From Bacillus mobilis (GTDB lineage: Bacteria > Bacillota > Bacilli > Bacillales > Bacillaceae_G), in the NCBI RefSeq assembly GCF_001884045.1, contig NZ_MACF01000123.1, positions 62,001 to 126,000 of the forward strand: a DNA stretch of 64,000 nucleotides, read 5' to 3'. A program made the position numbers and the translations under genes. Below the pieces are notes generated by a model. The model was not told where the DNA came from and ran no database searches. It worked only from the letters and a program-made list of their open reading frames with translations. The first letter of the stretch is position 1. Each line of letters begins with the position of its first letter. This document shows, piece by piece, positions 16,994 through 25,503 of the stretch.

Positions 16994-17443
16994 TTAAATT
17001 TTGACGACGTTTTGCTCGATTAGTTTTTTTATGAACGGACTAATTTTTTCTGGTAACCCATTTAAATCAAAAAATTGTACATGTAGTGATTCGAATCCAT
17101 CAGCTTTTAATGTACCGCCTGTAATGTCTTTGCAAAGATATGCGATCGTGATAGGATAAAATTCATCTCCGTTCGGTAATTTCACAAAAAATTCTTTTCC
17201 AGAAAAGACGCTTATTAACTGTAAGGTTCCGATTTCAATCCCTGTTTCTTCAAGCACTTCTCGTCTTCCGGCTTCTTCTGTTGATTCACCAAGCTCTACA
17301 AATCCTCCAGGGACACCCCAAATACCATTTCGCCTTTGTTGTAGTAGTATTTGTCCTTGTTCATTGAAAACTGCTACAGCAACGCCAGCTAAATTGAGTG
17401 GTCTTGATCCAATAACTTCTCTTAGCTCTTCGATATAACCCAT
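16994..17443 (-). CDS. Nudix hydrolase
   Basis: The 149-residue protein carries the complete Nudix box: GGFVELGES, then the REVLEETGI core with the metal-binding glutamates. It begins after a short helical region. Nudix enzymes cleave nucleoside diphosphates linked to another group; the exact substrate cannot be read from the sequence. The start ATG is preceded by GGAGGTTACTCAC, a strong ribosome site. Confidence 0.88.
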   Translation of the reverse strand: MGYIEELREVIGSRPLNLAGVAVAVFNEQGQILLQQRRNGIWGVPGGFVELGESTEEAGRREVLEETGIEIGTLQLISVFSGKEFFVKLPNGDEFYPITIAYLCKDITGGTLKADGFESLHVQFFDLNGLPEKISPFIKKLIEQNVVKI

Positions 17444-17695
17444 TGTGAGTAACCTCCGCGAGTCAAAATATTTTCAAATGAACTATTCGACATTATGTTA
17501 ATATTTCCCTTTTGATGGAGGTAAGTATTGCGGTCTTAAAATAAAGTCATTTAAAAAAATTCAATTGTTAGCTCCCTTTAAATAATGAAAAAGGGTATAT
17601 TTATAGAAGAATGTGTAACAAGTTTTAAGAAAATCAAAAAGTATTACAATAAATCAGCATTATATGAAATTTTCATTAGTTAAGGAAGTGGATGG

Positions 17696-18589
17696 ATGAG
17701 TTTATTAACGTATACTGAAGAATTTTTTAATTATGTAAGAGAGTTTTTACTTTTAAGGTTTTTACTATTTGCTTTAGTTCTAATCATTATTTCTTTTGTA
17801 ATCAACCGTATTATTGATTGGTTTTTTAGGAAATCAAGCTTTTTTGATGAAGAGGTAGAGCAAACGATTCAAAGTGTGATTCGATCTATTTTTAGATATA
17901 TCATTATCATTAGTCTCATCATATATTTAATTAGCCAATTTGTAGATATAAAAAGTATCATTGCAGGTGCAGGGATAGCGGGGGTTGTTATCGGTTTTGC
18001 TGCACAACAGATGTTAAAAGATGTTATATTAGGCTTTGCGAGATTAGCGGACAAAGAGTTTCGTGTTGGCGATTTTGTTACTTTTAACGGAACAAATTCA
18101 GGAACGATTGAGGAAATTAGTATTCGTTTTATGCAAATTCGTGAATGGTCAGGAAAACTTCTAACTATACCACATGGAGAGATTAGAACGATACAAAATT
18201 TTAATAAAGGATGGATGCGCGTAATTGAACGGATTACGGTAAGTTATCAGGAAGATCCTACAAGAGTTAAGGAATTGTTAGAAGAAGTTTGTGTAAATTG
18301 TAATGAAAAATTGGCTCCGAGTCTTTATAAAGTAGAGGATGAAGCTGTTGAGCCGTTTAAATATGTTGGGGTTACAGATTTAAATCCGAATCTTAAATAC
18401 GTTGGATATGAATTTTGTATTACAGGTTTAATAAAGCCAGAAGATTATTTTGAAACTTCTAGACAAGTAAGATTTGAATTAATGACTATGTTCCATAAGA
18501 ATCAAGTGCAGATGCCAGCAGCAAATATGGTCGTTACTGCTGAAAGCTTACAGCATGCCCGTGCTGGACAATCTTTATCGGACAGCTAA
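17696..18589 (+). CDS. Small-conductance mechanosensitive ion channel (MscS family)
   Basis: The 297-residue protein has three membrane helices. The pore-lining third helix is rich in Gly and Ala (IIAGAGIAGVVIGFAAQQ), followed by LKDVILGFARLADKEFRVGD, the MscS middle beta domain and an alpha-beta C-terminal domain. It resembles B. subtilis YkuT. Such channels open on hypo-osmotic membrane tension to release solutes, complementary to the OpuF uptake system encoded at 34.6-37.1 kb. Confidence 0.9.
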   Translation: MSLLTYTEEFFNYVREFLLLRFLLFALVLIIISFVINRIIDWFFRKSSFFDEEVEQTIQSVIRSIFRYIIIISLIIYLISQFVDIKSIIAGAGIAGVVIGFAAQQMLKDVILGFARLADKEFRVGDFVTFNGTNSGTIEEISIRFMQIREWSGKLLTIPHGEIRTIQNFNKGWMRVIERITVSYQEDPTRVKELLEEVCVNCNEKLAPSLYKVEDEAVEPFKYVGVTDLNPNLKYVGYEFCITGLIKPEDYFETSRQVRFELMTMFHKNQVQMPAANMVVTAESLQHARAGQSLSDS

Positions 18590-18663
18590 AGTAGAACAGT
18601 TTGTTAACAAAATTCTGCATCCAACATGGGATAGAAAAATAATAATAAAATGATTGAGATAAA

Positions 18664-18694
18664 GAAAGAGCTGAAGGAATTCAGTTCTTTTTAA
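18664..18694 (+). terminator. Terminator after the mscS gene
   Basis: AGAGCTGAA pairs with TTCAGTTCT (one wobble) and is followed by T residues. Confidence 0.75.
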
Positions 18695-18745
18695 TTTGTA
18701 GAATTTAGAAATTTCTTAATGTTATAATGATAGGTGGTGATGAGA

Positions 18746-19864
18746 ATGAACTTTGAAGAAAAAGAGATGCATCGTTTAGAAGCATTAAAAGCAATTGCTG
18801 AATTATTAAATGAAGCAACAGACTTACAAGACATGTTAGAAAAAGTGTTACATACATTGTTACAAGTTATGAATTTACAAACAGGGTGGATATTCTTTAT
18901 CGATGAAAGTGGAAAGCACCGTATGCTTGTAGATCAAAACTTACCTCCAGCTCTTACGTGGCAAGAAAAAAAGCCAATGTGTGAAGGAGACTGCTGGTGT
19001 GTAGAGCGTTTTGTGAATGGCAGATTGGAAAAAGCGACAAATATTATTGAATGTAAGCGAATAGAGGATGCGATTGAATGTAATTGGGGAGAGACCAAAG
19101 ATGTTACGCATCATGCGACAATTCCTCTTAGGTCTGGATCGGAAAAGTTTGGTCTATTAAATGTGGCCTCGCCTCAAAAAACACATTTTTCAGAGGAAGA
19201 ATTAGCATTATTAGAATCGATTGCATTTCAAATAGGAACGACAATACGACGTATTCAGTTAGTAGAAAAAGAACGTAAATATGTAGTGGTAGCTGAAAGA
19301 AATCGATTAGCTCGTGATTTACATGATTCAGTAAAACAATTGTTATTTTCTATTATGCTAACAGCAAAAGGTACTCTAAATATGACGCAAGATAGAGAAT
19401 TGCAAGAGATGTTAAGTTATATTGGAGAATTATCACAGGAAGCATTACAAGAAATGACACTTTTAATTTGGCAATTAAGACCGGAAGGATTAGAGAAAGG
19501 TTTAGCAGAAGCAATTAAAAATTACGGGAAGTTGTTAGGGATTTTTGTGGAAGTTCGAATTGATGGAATGGTTTCAATTGGGGATGAAATAGAAGAAGTT
19601 TTATGGCGTATTAGTCAAGAAGCAATACATAATTGTAAAAAACATGCTTCATGTGAAAAGGTAAATGTTCTTTTAAAAATAGAAAATAACCAGCTATATT
19701 TTTACATAGAGGATAACGGAATAGGATTTATACAAGATAACGTAAGAGAGACAGCGCTCGGTTTAAAAAGTATGAAGGAACGTATTCAGTTAATGAAGGG
19801 ATCGTTTCAAATAAAAACGGAGTTGAAAAAGGGTACGAAAATTGAAATTCAATTGCCGGTTTAA
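18746..19864 (+). CDS. yhcY: GAF-domain sensor histidine kinase (YhcY/AirS-like)
   Basis: The 372-residue soluble kinase has an N-terminal GAF domain with a cysteine cluster (MCEGDCWCVE, IIECKRIEDAIECN). A HisKA_3 dimerisation helix with the phospho-accepting histidine follows in RLARDLHDSVKQ, then a HATPase domain (QEAIHNCKKHA, IEDNGIGF). It resembles B. subtilis YhcY and S. aureus AirS/YhcS; AirS senses oxygen and redox state through an iron-sulfur cluster in its GAF domain, so redox sensing is inferred. ATG 18746 lies 8 bases after AGGTGG. The cognate regulator gene follows 13 bases later. Confidence 0.87.
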   Translation: MNFEEKEMHRLEALKAIAELLNEATDLQDMLEKVLHTLLQVMNLQTGWIFFIDESGKHRMLVDQNLPPALTWQEKKPMCEGDCWCVERFVNGRLEKATNIIECKRIEDAIECNWGETKDVTHHATIPLRSGSEKFGLLNVASPQKTHFSEEELALLESIAFQIGTTIRRIQLVEKERKYVVVAERNRLARDLHDSVKQLLFSIMLTAKGTLNMTQDRELQEMLSYIGELSQEALQEMTLLIWQLRPEGLEKGLAEAIKNYGKLLGIFVEVRIDGMVSIGDEIEEVLWRISQEAIHNCKKHASCEKVNVLLKIENNQLYFYIEDNGIGFIQDNVRETALGLKSMKERIQLMKGSFQIKTELKKGTKIEIQLPV

Positions 19865-19877
19865 AGGGGAGAATAGG

Positions 19878-20519
19878 TTGAAGATTAAATTACTTTTAGT
19901 TGAGGATCATCATATCGTTCGAAGAGGACTTGTATTCTTTTTGAAAACGAGAGAAGAATTTGAAATTGTTGGGGAAGCAGAAAATGGGGAAGAGGCATTA
20001 ACATTCGTCCAAACAAAAAGGCCAGATATAGTATTAATGGATCTATCAATGCCGAAGATGGATGGTATTGAAGCAACAAAACGAATAAAACAGTATGATG
20101 AGACAATAAAGATACTTATATTAAGCAGTTTTTCAGAGCAAGATTATGTTTTACCAGCACTAGAAGCTGGAGCAGATGGTTATCAATTAAAAGAAGTACA
20201 ACCGGAGCAACTTGTAGCTTCTATCATTGCAGTACAGGAAGGGAATGCGAATTTTCACCCGAAAGTAACACCAGCACTCTTAGGACGGTCAGCGGTTAAA
20301 AAAGAAAACCCATTTTCCATGTTAACGAAAAGAGAGCAAGAAGTACTTCGTGAAATTGCGAAAGGGAAAAGCAATAAGGAAATTGCAGCAGAGCTTCATA
20401 TTACAGAACAAACTGTAAAAACACATGTTTCAAATGTTTTAGCTAAGTTGGAAGTAGATGATCGTACGCAAGCTGCATTATATGCGGTGAAACATGGAGG
20501 GAATAATAAATATGAATAA
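19878..20519 (+). CDS. yhcZ: NarL/FixJ-family response regulator (YhcZ/AirR-like)
   Basis: The 213-residue regulator starts with a TTG served by AGGGGAG (LKIKLLLVEDHH). The receiver domain has the acidic pocket EDHH, the phosphorylated aspartate in VLMDLSMPKMDG and the conserved lysine in GYQLKE. The C-terminal LuxR-type helix-turn-helix spans LTKREQEVLREIAKG to TVKTHVSNVLAKL. It is the obvious partner of the upstream kinase in a two-gene operon. The next gene starts only after 180 bases, and no target gene is evident here. Confidence 0.92.
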   Translation: MKIKLLLVEDHHIVRRGLVFFLKTREEFEIVGEAENGEEALTFVQTKRPDIVLMDLSMPKMDGIEATKRIKQYDETIKILILSSFSEQDYVLPALEAGADGYQLKEVQPEQLVASIIAVQEGNANFHPKVTPALLGRSAVKKENPFSMLTKREQEVLREIAKGKSNKEIAAELHITEQTVKTHVSNVLAKLEVDDRTQAALYAVKHGGNNKYE

Positions 20520-20700
20520 TTATGTACCATGTTGCGACAGAATACATAGGAGTCTTTAAAATTTTGCGGGATAATAATCAGAGGGAGATGTACAATACTC
20601 TCGTTAATTAAAATTTCAATTTATAGTAGTGCCAAATAAAGGTTTTTCTTCTTTCGATAATTAGGTACAATAAAGCTACGATGGAAGGGGAAGATATGCT

Positions 20701-21555
20701 ATGCCAGGTACAAGAAATGGGCTTGGAAAGATTCAGGCTTCGTTAAACGGTTTATCACCGAAATTGCGAAGTATTGCTGAACATATTTTGAAACATCCAC
20801 AAGATGTTGTACATAAATCTATTACAGAATTAGCTGAAGTTACGAATAGCTCCGAAGCTACGATATTCCGCTTATGTAAGCATCTTGGTTTTCAAGGGTT
20901 TCAAGATTTAAAGATTACATTAGCTCGTGAAATTGTACATACTCCAATGCAAAATATTCATGAAGAAGTATCGGCGGAAGATAGTATGGTAACTGTTGCT
21001 AAAAAAGTTTTTCATTCGCATATTACAGGACTGCAAGATACATTACATTTGCTAAACGATACAGCACTAGAGCAAGCGGTAAAAGTATTGCAAGATACAA
21101 GCCATATTGAGTTTTATGGAAATGGTGGTTCCGGTATTATTGCGATGGATGCATATCATAAATTTATGAGAACAGGTATTTCTTGTATTGCTCATACAGA
21201 TTCACATTTTCAAATTATGGGTGCGGGTTTACTAACTAAAGAAGCAGTGGTCATTGCAATTTCTCATTCTGGTAGCAATAAAGGGTTACTGGAAGCGTTA
21301 GAAGTAGCAAAAGCAAGGGGAGCTCGCATTATTGCAATTACGAGCTATCAGAAATCAGCATTAAGTCAACTTGCTAATATTACTTTATATACTTCAACAC
21401 GTGAGACGGAATTCCGTACAGAAGCCAGTTCATCAAGATTAGCACAGTTAAGTTTATTAGATACTTTATACGTTGGGTTATCGTTACAACGCCAAGAAGA
21501 AACGTTGCAAAATTTACAAAGTATACGTGAAACAATTTCGATGAAACGAATATAA
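20701..21555 (+). CDS. MurR/RpiR family transcriptional regulator
   Basis: The 284-residue protein has the RpiR N-terminal helix-turn-helix (ITELAEVTNSSEATIFRLCK) and a C-terminal SIS sugar-phosphate binding domain (FYGNGGSGIIAMDAYHKF, AISHSGSNKGLLEAL). Such regulators respond to phosphosugars. It lies 4 kb upstream of the gluconate operon and could control it, but adh and an ABC gene pair intervene, so this is a weak inference. It is a single gene with a terminator. Confidence 0.88.
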   Translation: MPGTRNGLGKIQASLNGLSPKLRSIAEHILKHPQDVVHKSITELAEVTNSSEATIFRLCKHLGFQGFQDLKITLAREIVHTPMQNIHEEVSAEDSMVTVAKKVFHSHITGLQDTLHLLNDTALEQAVKVLQDTSHIEFYGNGGSGIIAMDAYHKFMRTGISCIAHTDSHFQIMGAGLLTKEAVVIAISHSGSNKGLLEALEVAKARGARIIAITSYQKSALSQLANITLYTSTRETEFRTEASSSRLAQLSLLDTLYVGLSLQRQEETLQNLQSIRETISMKRI

Positions 21556-21583
21556 AAGGTCCTTCAATTGAAGGGCTTTTTAT
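21553..21583 (+). terminator. Terminator after the rpiR-type gene
   Basis: AAGGTCCTTCAATT pairs loosely with AATTGAAGGGCTTT, followed by T residues. Confidence 0.7.
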
Positions 21584-21745
21584 ATTGGGCAATAGTCTTT
21601 TGTGAAAATTTGATGATTATAATTTCCTGTTTTAAAAAATCTGTATTAATGGAGTCTTATACTCCCACGTAGAGTTCTAATAAACTATAAATAAATGCAA
21701 TTTCGGTTTTCCCCTCAAATAAACATTTGGTTAATAATTCAAATA

Positions 21746-21763
21746 TTGTTCAATATTTAACAA
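21746..21763 (+). promoter_or_regulatory. Rex-like operator upstream of adhA
   Basis: TTGTTCAATATTTAACAA is an 18-base near-palindrome that agrees closely with the Rex consensus (TTGT-TAA-N4-TTA-ACAA). Rex is the NADH/NAD ratio sensor that represses fermentative dehydrogenases. A possible -10 (TATGAT, 21785-21790) lies just downstream. The rest of 21584-21907 holds no gene; TTGGC and GCCAA form another short inverted repeat at 21821-21840. Confidence 0.6.
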
Positions 21764-21907
21764 TAAGCTTTTAAAATTACATGTTATGATGAACCTGTAA
21801 TGATGATTGAACATTTAAATTTGGCATAATGATTAGCCAAATCAGTGAAGACAGAAGTTTTGAGATGTACTCATTAAAATTCTAAAACACTAAAGGGGAG
21901 ATCACAT

Positions 21908-22945
21908 ATGAAAGCAGTAGTAGTTAATAAAAATAGTAAAGCAAACATTGAAGTTATCGAAAAGGAATTACGTCCGTTACACTCAGGTGAAGCGTTAGTA
22001 GATGTAGAGTATTGTGGGGTTTGTCATACTGATTTACACGTTGCAAATCATGATTTTGGAAACACAGATGGCCGTATTCTTGGTCATGAGGGTGTAGGTA
22101 TTGTTACGAAACTTGCTGATGATGTTACTTCACTAAAGATAGGTGATCGTGTAAGTATTGCATGGATGTTCCAATCTTGTGGACGTTGTGAATATTGTGT
22201 AACTGGTAGAGAAACATTTTGCCGTGAAGTTAAGAATGCTGGTTATTCAGTAGATGGTGGTATGGCGGAGCAATGTATTGTTACAGCTGACTATGCGGTG
22301 AAAGTACCAGAAGGATTAGATCCTGCTCAAGCATCATCAATTACATGTGCGGGCGTAACTACATATAAAGCAATAAAAGTATCACATATTAAACCTGGTC
22401 AACCTATCGTTATCTATGGTTGTGGTGGATTAGGTAACCTAGCTATCCAATATGCTAAAAACGTATTTGGTGCAAAGGTAATTGCAGTAGATATTAATGA
22501 TGATAAATTAGCCTTAGCAAAAGAGGTTGGAGCTGATATGACTATCAATCCAATTTCTCAAGGTCCTGCTGATAAGATTGTGCAAGATGAGTTTGGTGGT
22601 GCTTATGCTGCTGTAGTAACAGCTGTTTCTAAAGTAGCATTCAACTCAGCAGTTGATGCAGTACGTGCTTGTGGTAAAGTCGTTGCAGTCGGTTTACCAG
22701 TAGAAACTATGGATTTAAACATTCCGCGACTTGTATTAGATGGAATTGAAGTAGTTGGTTCTCTAGTCGGTACACGTAAGGACTTAGAGGAGGCATTCAT
22801 GTTCGGTGCAGAAGGCAAGGTAGTGCCGGTTGTTCAAACGTGTTCTCTAGATAAAGTACAAAATGTATTCGAAGAAATGGAACAAGGTAGAATTCAAGGA
22901 CGTATGGTAATCGATTTTAAACAGCATAATTGTGATTGTAAATAA
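21908..22945 (+). CDS. adhA: Zinc-dependent alcohol dehydrogenase
   Basis: The 345-residue protein is a medium-chain dehydrogenase. The catalytic zinc ligands lie in [10 protein letters not shown] and GHEGVG. The four structural zinc cysteines lie in CGRCEYC and RETFC, and the Rossmann NAD loop is GCGGLGNLA. It interconverts ethanol (or similar primary alcohols) and aldehyde with NAD(H), a fermentative redox sink. Length and motifs fit the AdhA/AdhP group. A Rex-like site lies about 145 bases before the start codon, suggesting induction when NADH accumulates. Confidence 0.92.
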   Translation: MKAVVVNKNSKANIEVIEKELRPLHSGEALVDVEYCGVCHTDLHVANHDFGNTDGRILGHEGVGIVTKLADDVTSLKIGDRVSIAWMFQSCGRCEYCVTGRETFCREVKNAGYSVDGGMAEQCIVTADYAVKVPEGLDPAQASSITCAGVTTYKAIKVSHIKPGQPIVIYGCGGLGNLAIQYAKNVFGAKVIAVDINDDKLALAKEVGADMTINPISQGPADKIVQDEFGGAYAAVVTAVSKVAFNSAVDAVRACGKVVAVGLPVETMDLNIPRLVLDGIEVVGSLVGTRKDLEEAFMFGAEGKVVPVVQTCSLDKVQNVFEEMEQGRIQGRMVIDFKQHNCDCK

Positions 22946-23008
22946 TTCACTTTAAATATAAAGAATATGAGTCTAGCAAAGGATATTAAAAAAGTTAGAC
23001 GGCATAAA

Positions 23009-23050
23009 GAAGCTGATCCCTGCATTCAACAAGGATCAGCTTTTTTAATA
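23009..23050. terminator. Terminator between adhA and the convergent ABC permease gene
   Basis: AAGCTGATCCCTG pairs with CAAGGATCAGCTT, one side followed by a T run and the other side by an A-rich flank. Confidence 0.85.
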
Positions 23051-23074
23051 GCAATGCTGATTAATGAGAAATGA

Positions 23075-24094
23075 TTAAAGGTTCACTTTATCTGCAAACG
23101 AAAAAGAATCTTTACTTTTAACAAATTTTTTATGATCTGGAACGGTTTGAATTGCTACTGCTTGTAAATCTCTTGCTTTCAGTGCATCCTGAATCCCGAT
23201 TGTCATAAGTTTAATAAAAAGAATCGTAATAAAGAATGAAACGAGAGTATAAAAAATAATCCACCATGAAAGATTCATTTCATAACGATTTAATCCAATA
23301 AGTCCTGCCCAATCATTAGATAGAGAAACAGGTTTGAGCACTCCGTCATAGAGTTCCCGCATTTGTATCCCGCCAATTACAATGTCAAGCAACGCTAAAT
23401 GGATAACGAGTATGAGTGCTTGGACGATATGTTCCATGAATAACACAAATAAGCGATCAACTAATAAGACTCGTAAGTGTTTTTTGATAATATGAAAACG
23501 GCTAGCCCCTAGCAATTGGGAACTTAAAATGTAATCTTTTTTCATAAATTCATCAACCTCTGAGGATATATATAAAGAAAGTGTAGGCAGAGCGACGAAA
23601 ATAAGTACGAGTACTTGATAAAACGCAAATGAAATATTTGGATCTAATCTATCAGCATTTGATACGATTACAATATTAACGGGCGTGATGAGTATAAATG
23701 CGATAAATAAAGTAGGAATGTAATAAAAAACTTCTGAGCATGACTGGAAAAATCTCTTGAATTTTGGAGCATATAAACTTAAGAGGATTCCTATACATGT
23801 TCCGAATAAAATTCGAAAGAAGCTAATTGCCACGGCTAATAAAATGGTAAATTTTGCTCCTTCTATAATTTGTAAGAAAACAGATTCTCCAAAACGATCA
23901 GATCCAAAAGGCGGTATTAACGATGGTGGAAAGGGGGCCTTTCCAAGTAATTCGTTATTGTCATTGTAAAGTAACTGAGGAGTTTTTGGAATGGTATCTT
24001 TAAAGAACCAGCTATAAATAAAACTCGCTGAAACAAGTATAAATAAATAAGTAAAGCCGATTAAAAATCGTTTTGATTTCCAAATAGATTTCAT
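23075..24094 (-). CDS. ABC transporter permease (OppC-like)
   Basis: The 339-residue membrane protein has an N-terminal helix, a long external loop with FGSDRFGESVFLQIIEGAKFT (the OppC/DppC landmark) and about five further helices. It carries an EAA-like loop (SSQLLGASRFHIIKKHL). It is probably one half of a peptide- or nickel-type importer. The start at 24094 has GGAG 8 bases upstream and overlaps the preceding gene's stop by 4 bases (ATGA), showing translational coupling. No ATPase or binding protein gene is adjacent. Confidence 0.8.
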   Translation of the reverse strand: MKSIWKSKRFLIGFTYLFILVSASFIYSWFFKDTIPKTPQLLYNDNNELLGKAPFPPSLIPPFGSDRFGESVFLQIIEGAKFTILLAVAISFFRILFGTCIGILLSLYAPKFKRFFQSCSEVFYYIPTLFIAFILITPVNIVIVSNADRLDPNISFAFYQVLVLIFVALPTLSLYISSEVDEFMKKDYILSSQLLGASRFHIIKKHLRVLLVDRLFVLFMEHIVQALILVIHLALLDIVIGGIQMRELYDGVLKPVSLSNDWAGLIGLNRYEMNLSWWIIFYTLVSFFITILFIKLMTIGIQDALKARDLQAVAIQTVPDHKKFVKSKDSFSFADKVNL

Positions 24095-24993
24095 AGAGCT
24101 GCTCCTTTCAATTGCTTTTGCCATTTATTCATGATGAGAGAGAGTATTTGGAAAATGGCGTAAAACGGTAAAATAATCATGACAAGTATGATAAATGCAG
24201 CTGGAGGTGAAATAAACGCCTTTTTAAATAAAAATTGAATAATGCCTTGCATATTAAAAACGAATTCTAAAATGAATAAGTTAGACAGTAAGAAAACAAA
24301 AATCGTTTTTAAATGGTGGAAGAAGTGGATAGATGTATTTTTGAATAAATGAATACAAAGTATATAACTTGATGAAAGGCCTTTGCCATATGCAACCTCT
24401 ACGTAATGTTTTCCATGTTCTTCTTTTATGTATAACACCATCATTCGAAACATTTGTAATGTAGGTAAAACAGATAAAGATAAAATAGGGAGTAAATAAG
24501 CTCGATTTTCAGTATAGGAAATAATGGTGAAAGGAGCTTCTCCGAATTTCTGAAGTACCCATATGAAAAAGATTTGCAAACAAATCATCATCATCATATC
24601 AGGGACAGCTTCTAATATGAACACAATTCGGTTTATCCATTTTTTTATATAATCTTTTGCTAAAAAATAAAAAAATGCCATGCTAGATGAGATAAAGAGT
24701 GCAAGCAAAAAGGCTACAAATAATACAGTAAATGAATATAGATAAGGTTCTAAAACAGTTGGAAATAATGGTGTTGTTTTTAAATGACCATACTTTGGGT
24801 CTGATCCTATAACCAACAATGATTCAGGGGAGAAAACCTGTTTTAACAGAGTAACGATCTGGTCAAAAAAATAAATGGGTTGAAAGGTAAATCCTTGTTG
24901 AGTGATAAATAAATAAGGTAAATTTAATAATAGTAACAGTGATAAAAGAATGGATGAAAGCTTAATTGTGAATTGAGATATTTTATGTAACAT
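24091..24993 (-). CDS. ABC transporter permease (OppB-like)
   Basis: The 300-residue protein has six or so membrane helices and an EAA-like cytoplasmic loop (HYVEVAYGKGLSSSYILCIHL). It is the likely heterodimer partner of the downstream OppC-like permease. The start at 24993 (MLHKISQF) was chosen for GGAGGG 7 bases upstream. Both proteins are divergent from typical Opp permeases; the pair may serve an ATPase encoded elsewhere or be a reduced system. Confidence 0.78.
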   Translation of the reverse strand: MLHKISQFTIKLSSILLSLLLLLNLPYLFITQQGFTFQPIYFFDQIVTLLKQVFSPESLLVIGSDPKYGHLKTTPLFPTVLEPYLYSFTVLFVAFLLALFISSSMAFFYFLAKDYIKKWINRIVFILEAVPDMMMMICLQIFFIWVLQKFGEAPFTIISYTENRAYLLPILSLSVLPTLQMFRMMVLYIKEEHGKHYVEVAYGKGLSSSYILCIHLFKNTSIHFFHHLKTIFVFLLSNLFILEFVFNMQGIIQFLFKKAFISPPAAFIILVMIILPFYAIFQILSLIMNKWQKQLKGAAL

Positions 24994-25417
24994 TAAATCC
25001 CTCCGACATCTTTTTACAACATTATACAATAAAGTTTAAAATATTGTTTTATTTTTCTGAAAAATATAAATACTATTAGATTTTATAGTATGGAACATAT
25101 ATTTACAAGTTAATAAAGTGATAGTAGGATCCGCGTTCTAAGATTATTAGGATAAAAGCACGAGTGTACCTAATGCAATAAAAACAAACAAGGGTAAAAA
25201 TTGCCATTGCGGAGGTAGTTGCTGTACAACTCCTTTTTCATGCAAATGTGTAGAATGTATGGAAGGACCATGTATGTGGTGTTAATCAGAGGAAAGGAAT
25301 GTTTTGCGAAACGAATATAATGCAACTTTAGCCCACGGATAAGCTAAAGTTAGTATGTAAGTGAAATGGAATGAGGGGATTTATTTTTTGTGATGAAAAA
25401 AATTTTCTTTTTAAAAC
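24994..25417. other. Gene-poor stretch before the gluconate operon
   Basis: About 420 bases without an intact gene. It includes a cysteine-rich coding remnant (25151-25285, listed separately) and a perfect 9-base hairpin, AACTTTAGC with GCTAAAGTT at 25324-25351, that lacks a clean T run. The minus-strand permease operon promoter must also lie here but was not resolved. Confidence 0.5.
25151..25285 (+). pseudogene. Cysteine-rich peptide remnant without start codon
   Basis: The frame between a TAG (25148-25150) and a TAA (25283-25285) encodes 44 residues. The last 27 contain nine cysteines and one histidine in CxC, CC and CxxC spacings, beginning CHCGGSCC and ending CMEGPCMWC. There is no ATG, GTG or TTG ahead of the cysteine-rich part in this frame. 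The pattern is metallothionein-like or bacteriocin-like. It may be a decayed gene, a gene starting at an unusual codon or a frameshifted one. Confidence 0.4.
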
Positions 25418-25446
25418 TTGATTAAAGAAAAAATATTTTATATACT
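25418..25446 (+). promoter_or_regulatory. Sigma-A promoter of the gluconate operon
   Basis: TTGATT (25418-25423), a 17-base spacer and TATACT (25441-25446). Confidence 0.78.
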
Positions 25447-25453
25447 AATTCAT

Positions 25454-25466
25454 GTAAACGGTTTAC
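25454..25466 (+). promoter_or_regulatory. Operator-like palindrome at the gntK transcription start
   Basis: GTAAAC-G-GTTTAC is a perfect 13-base palindrome lying where transcription should begin. It resembles LacI/CcpA-type sites (cre-like core AAACGGTTT) but does not match the catabolite consensus exactly. A repressor bound here would block the promoter. Confidence 0.65.
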
Positions 25467-25503
25467 TAAATCGTATTTTGCTAGAAACGAAGGGAAGATT
25501 CGC

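Noticed and set aside
25447-25470. Canonical catabolite-responsive (cre) element at the gluconate promoter
   Set aside because: The palindrome has a single central G and mismatches the last positions of the 14-base cre consensus, so it is listed only as an operator-like palindrome.
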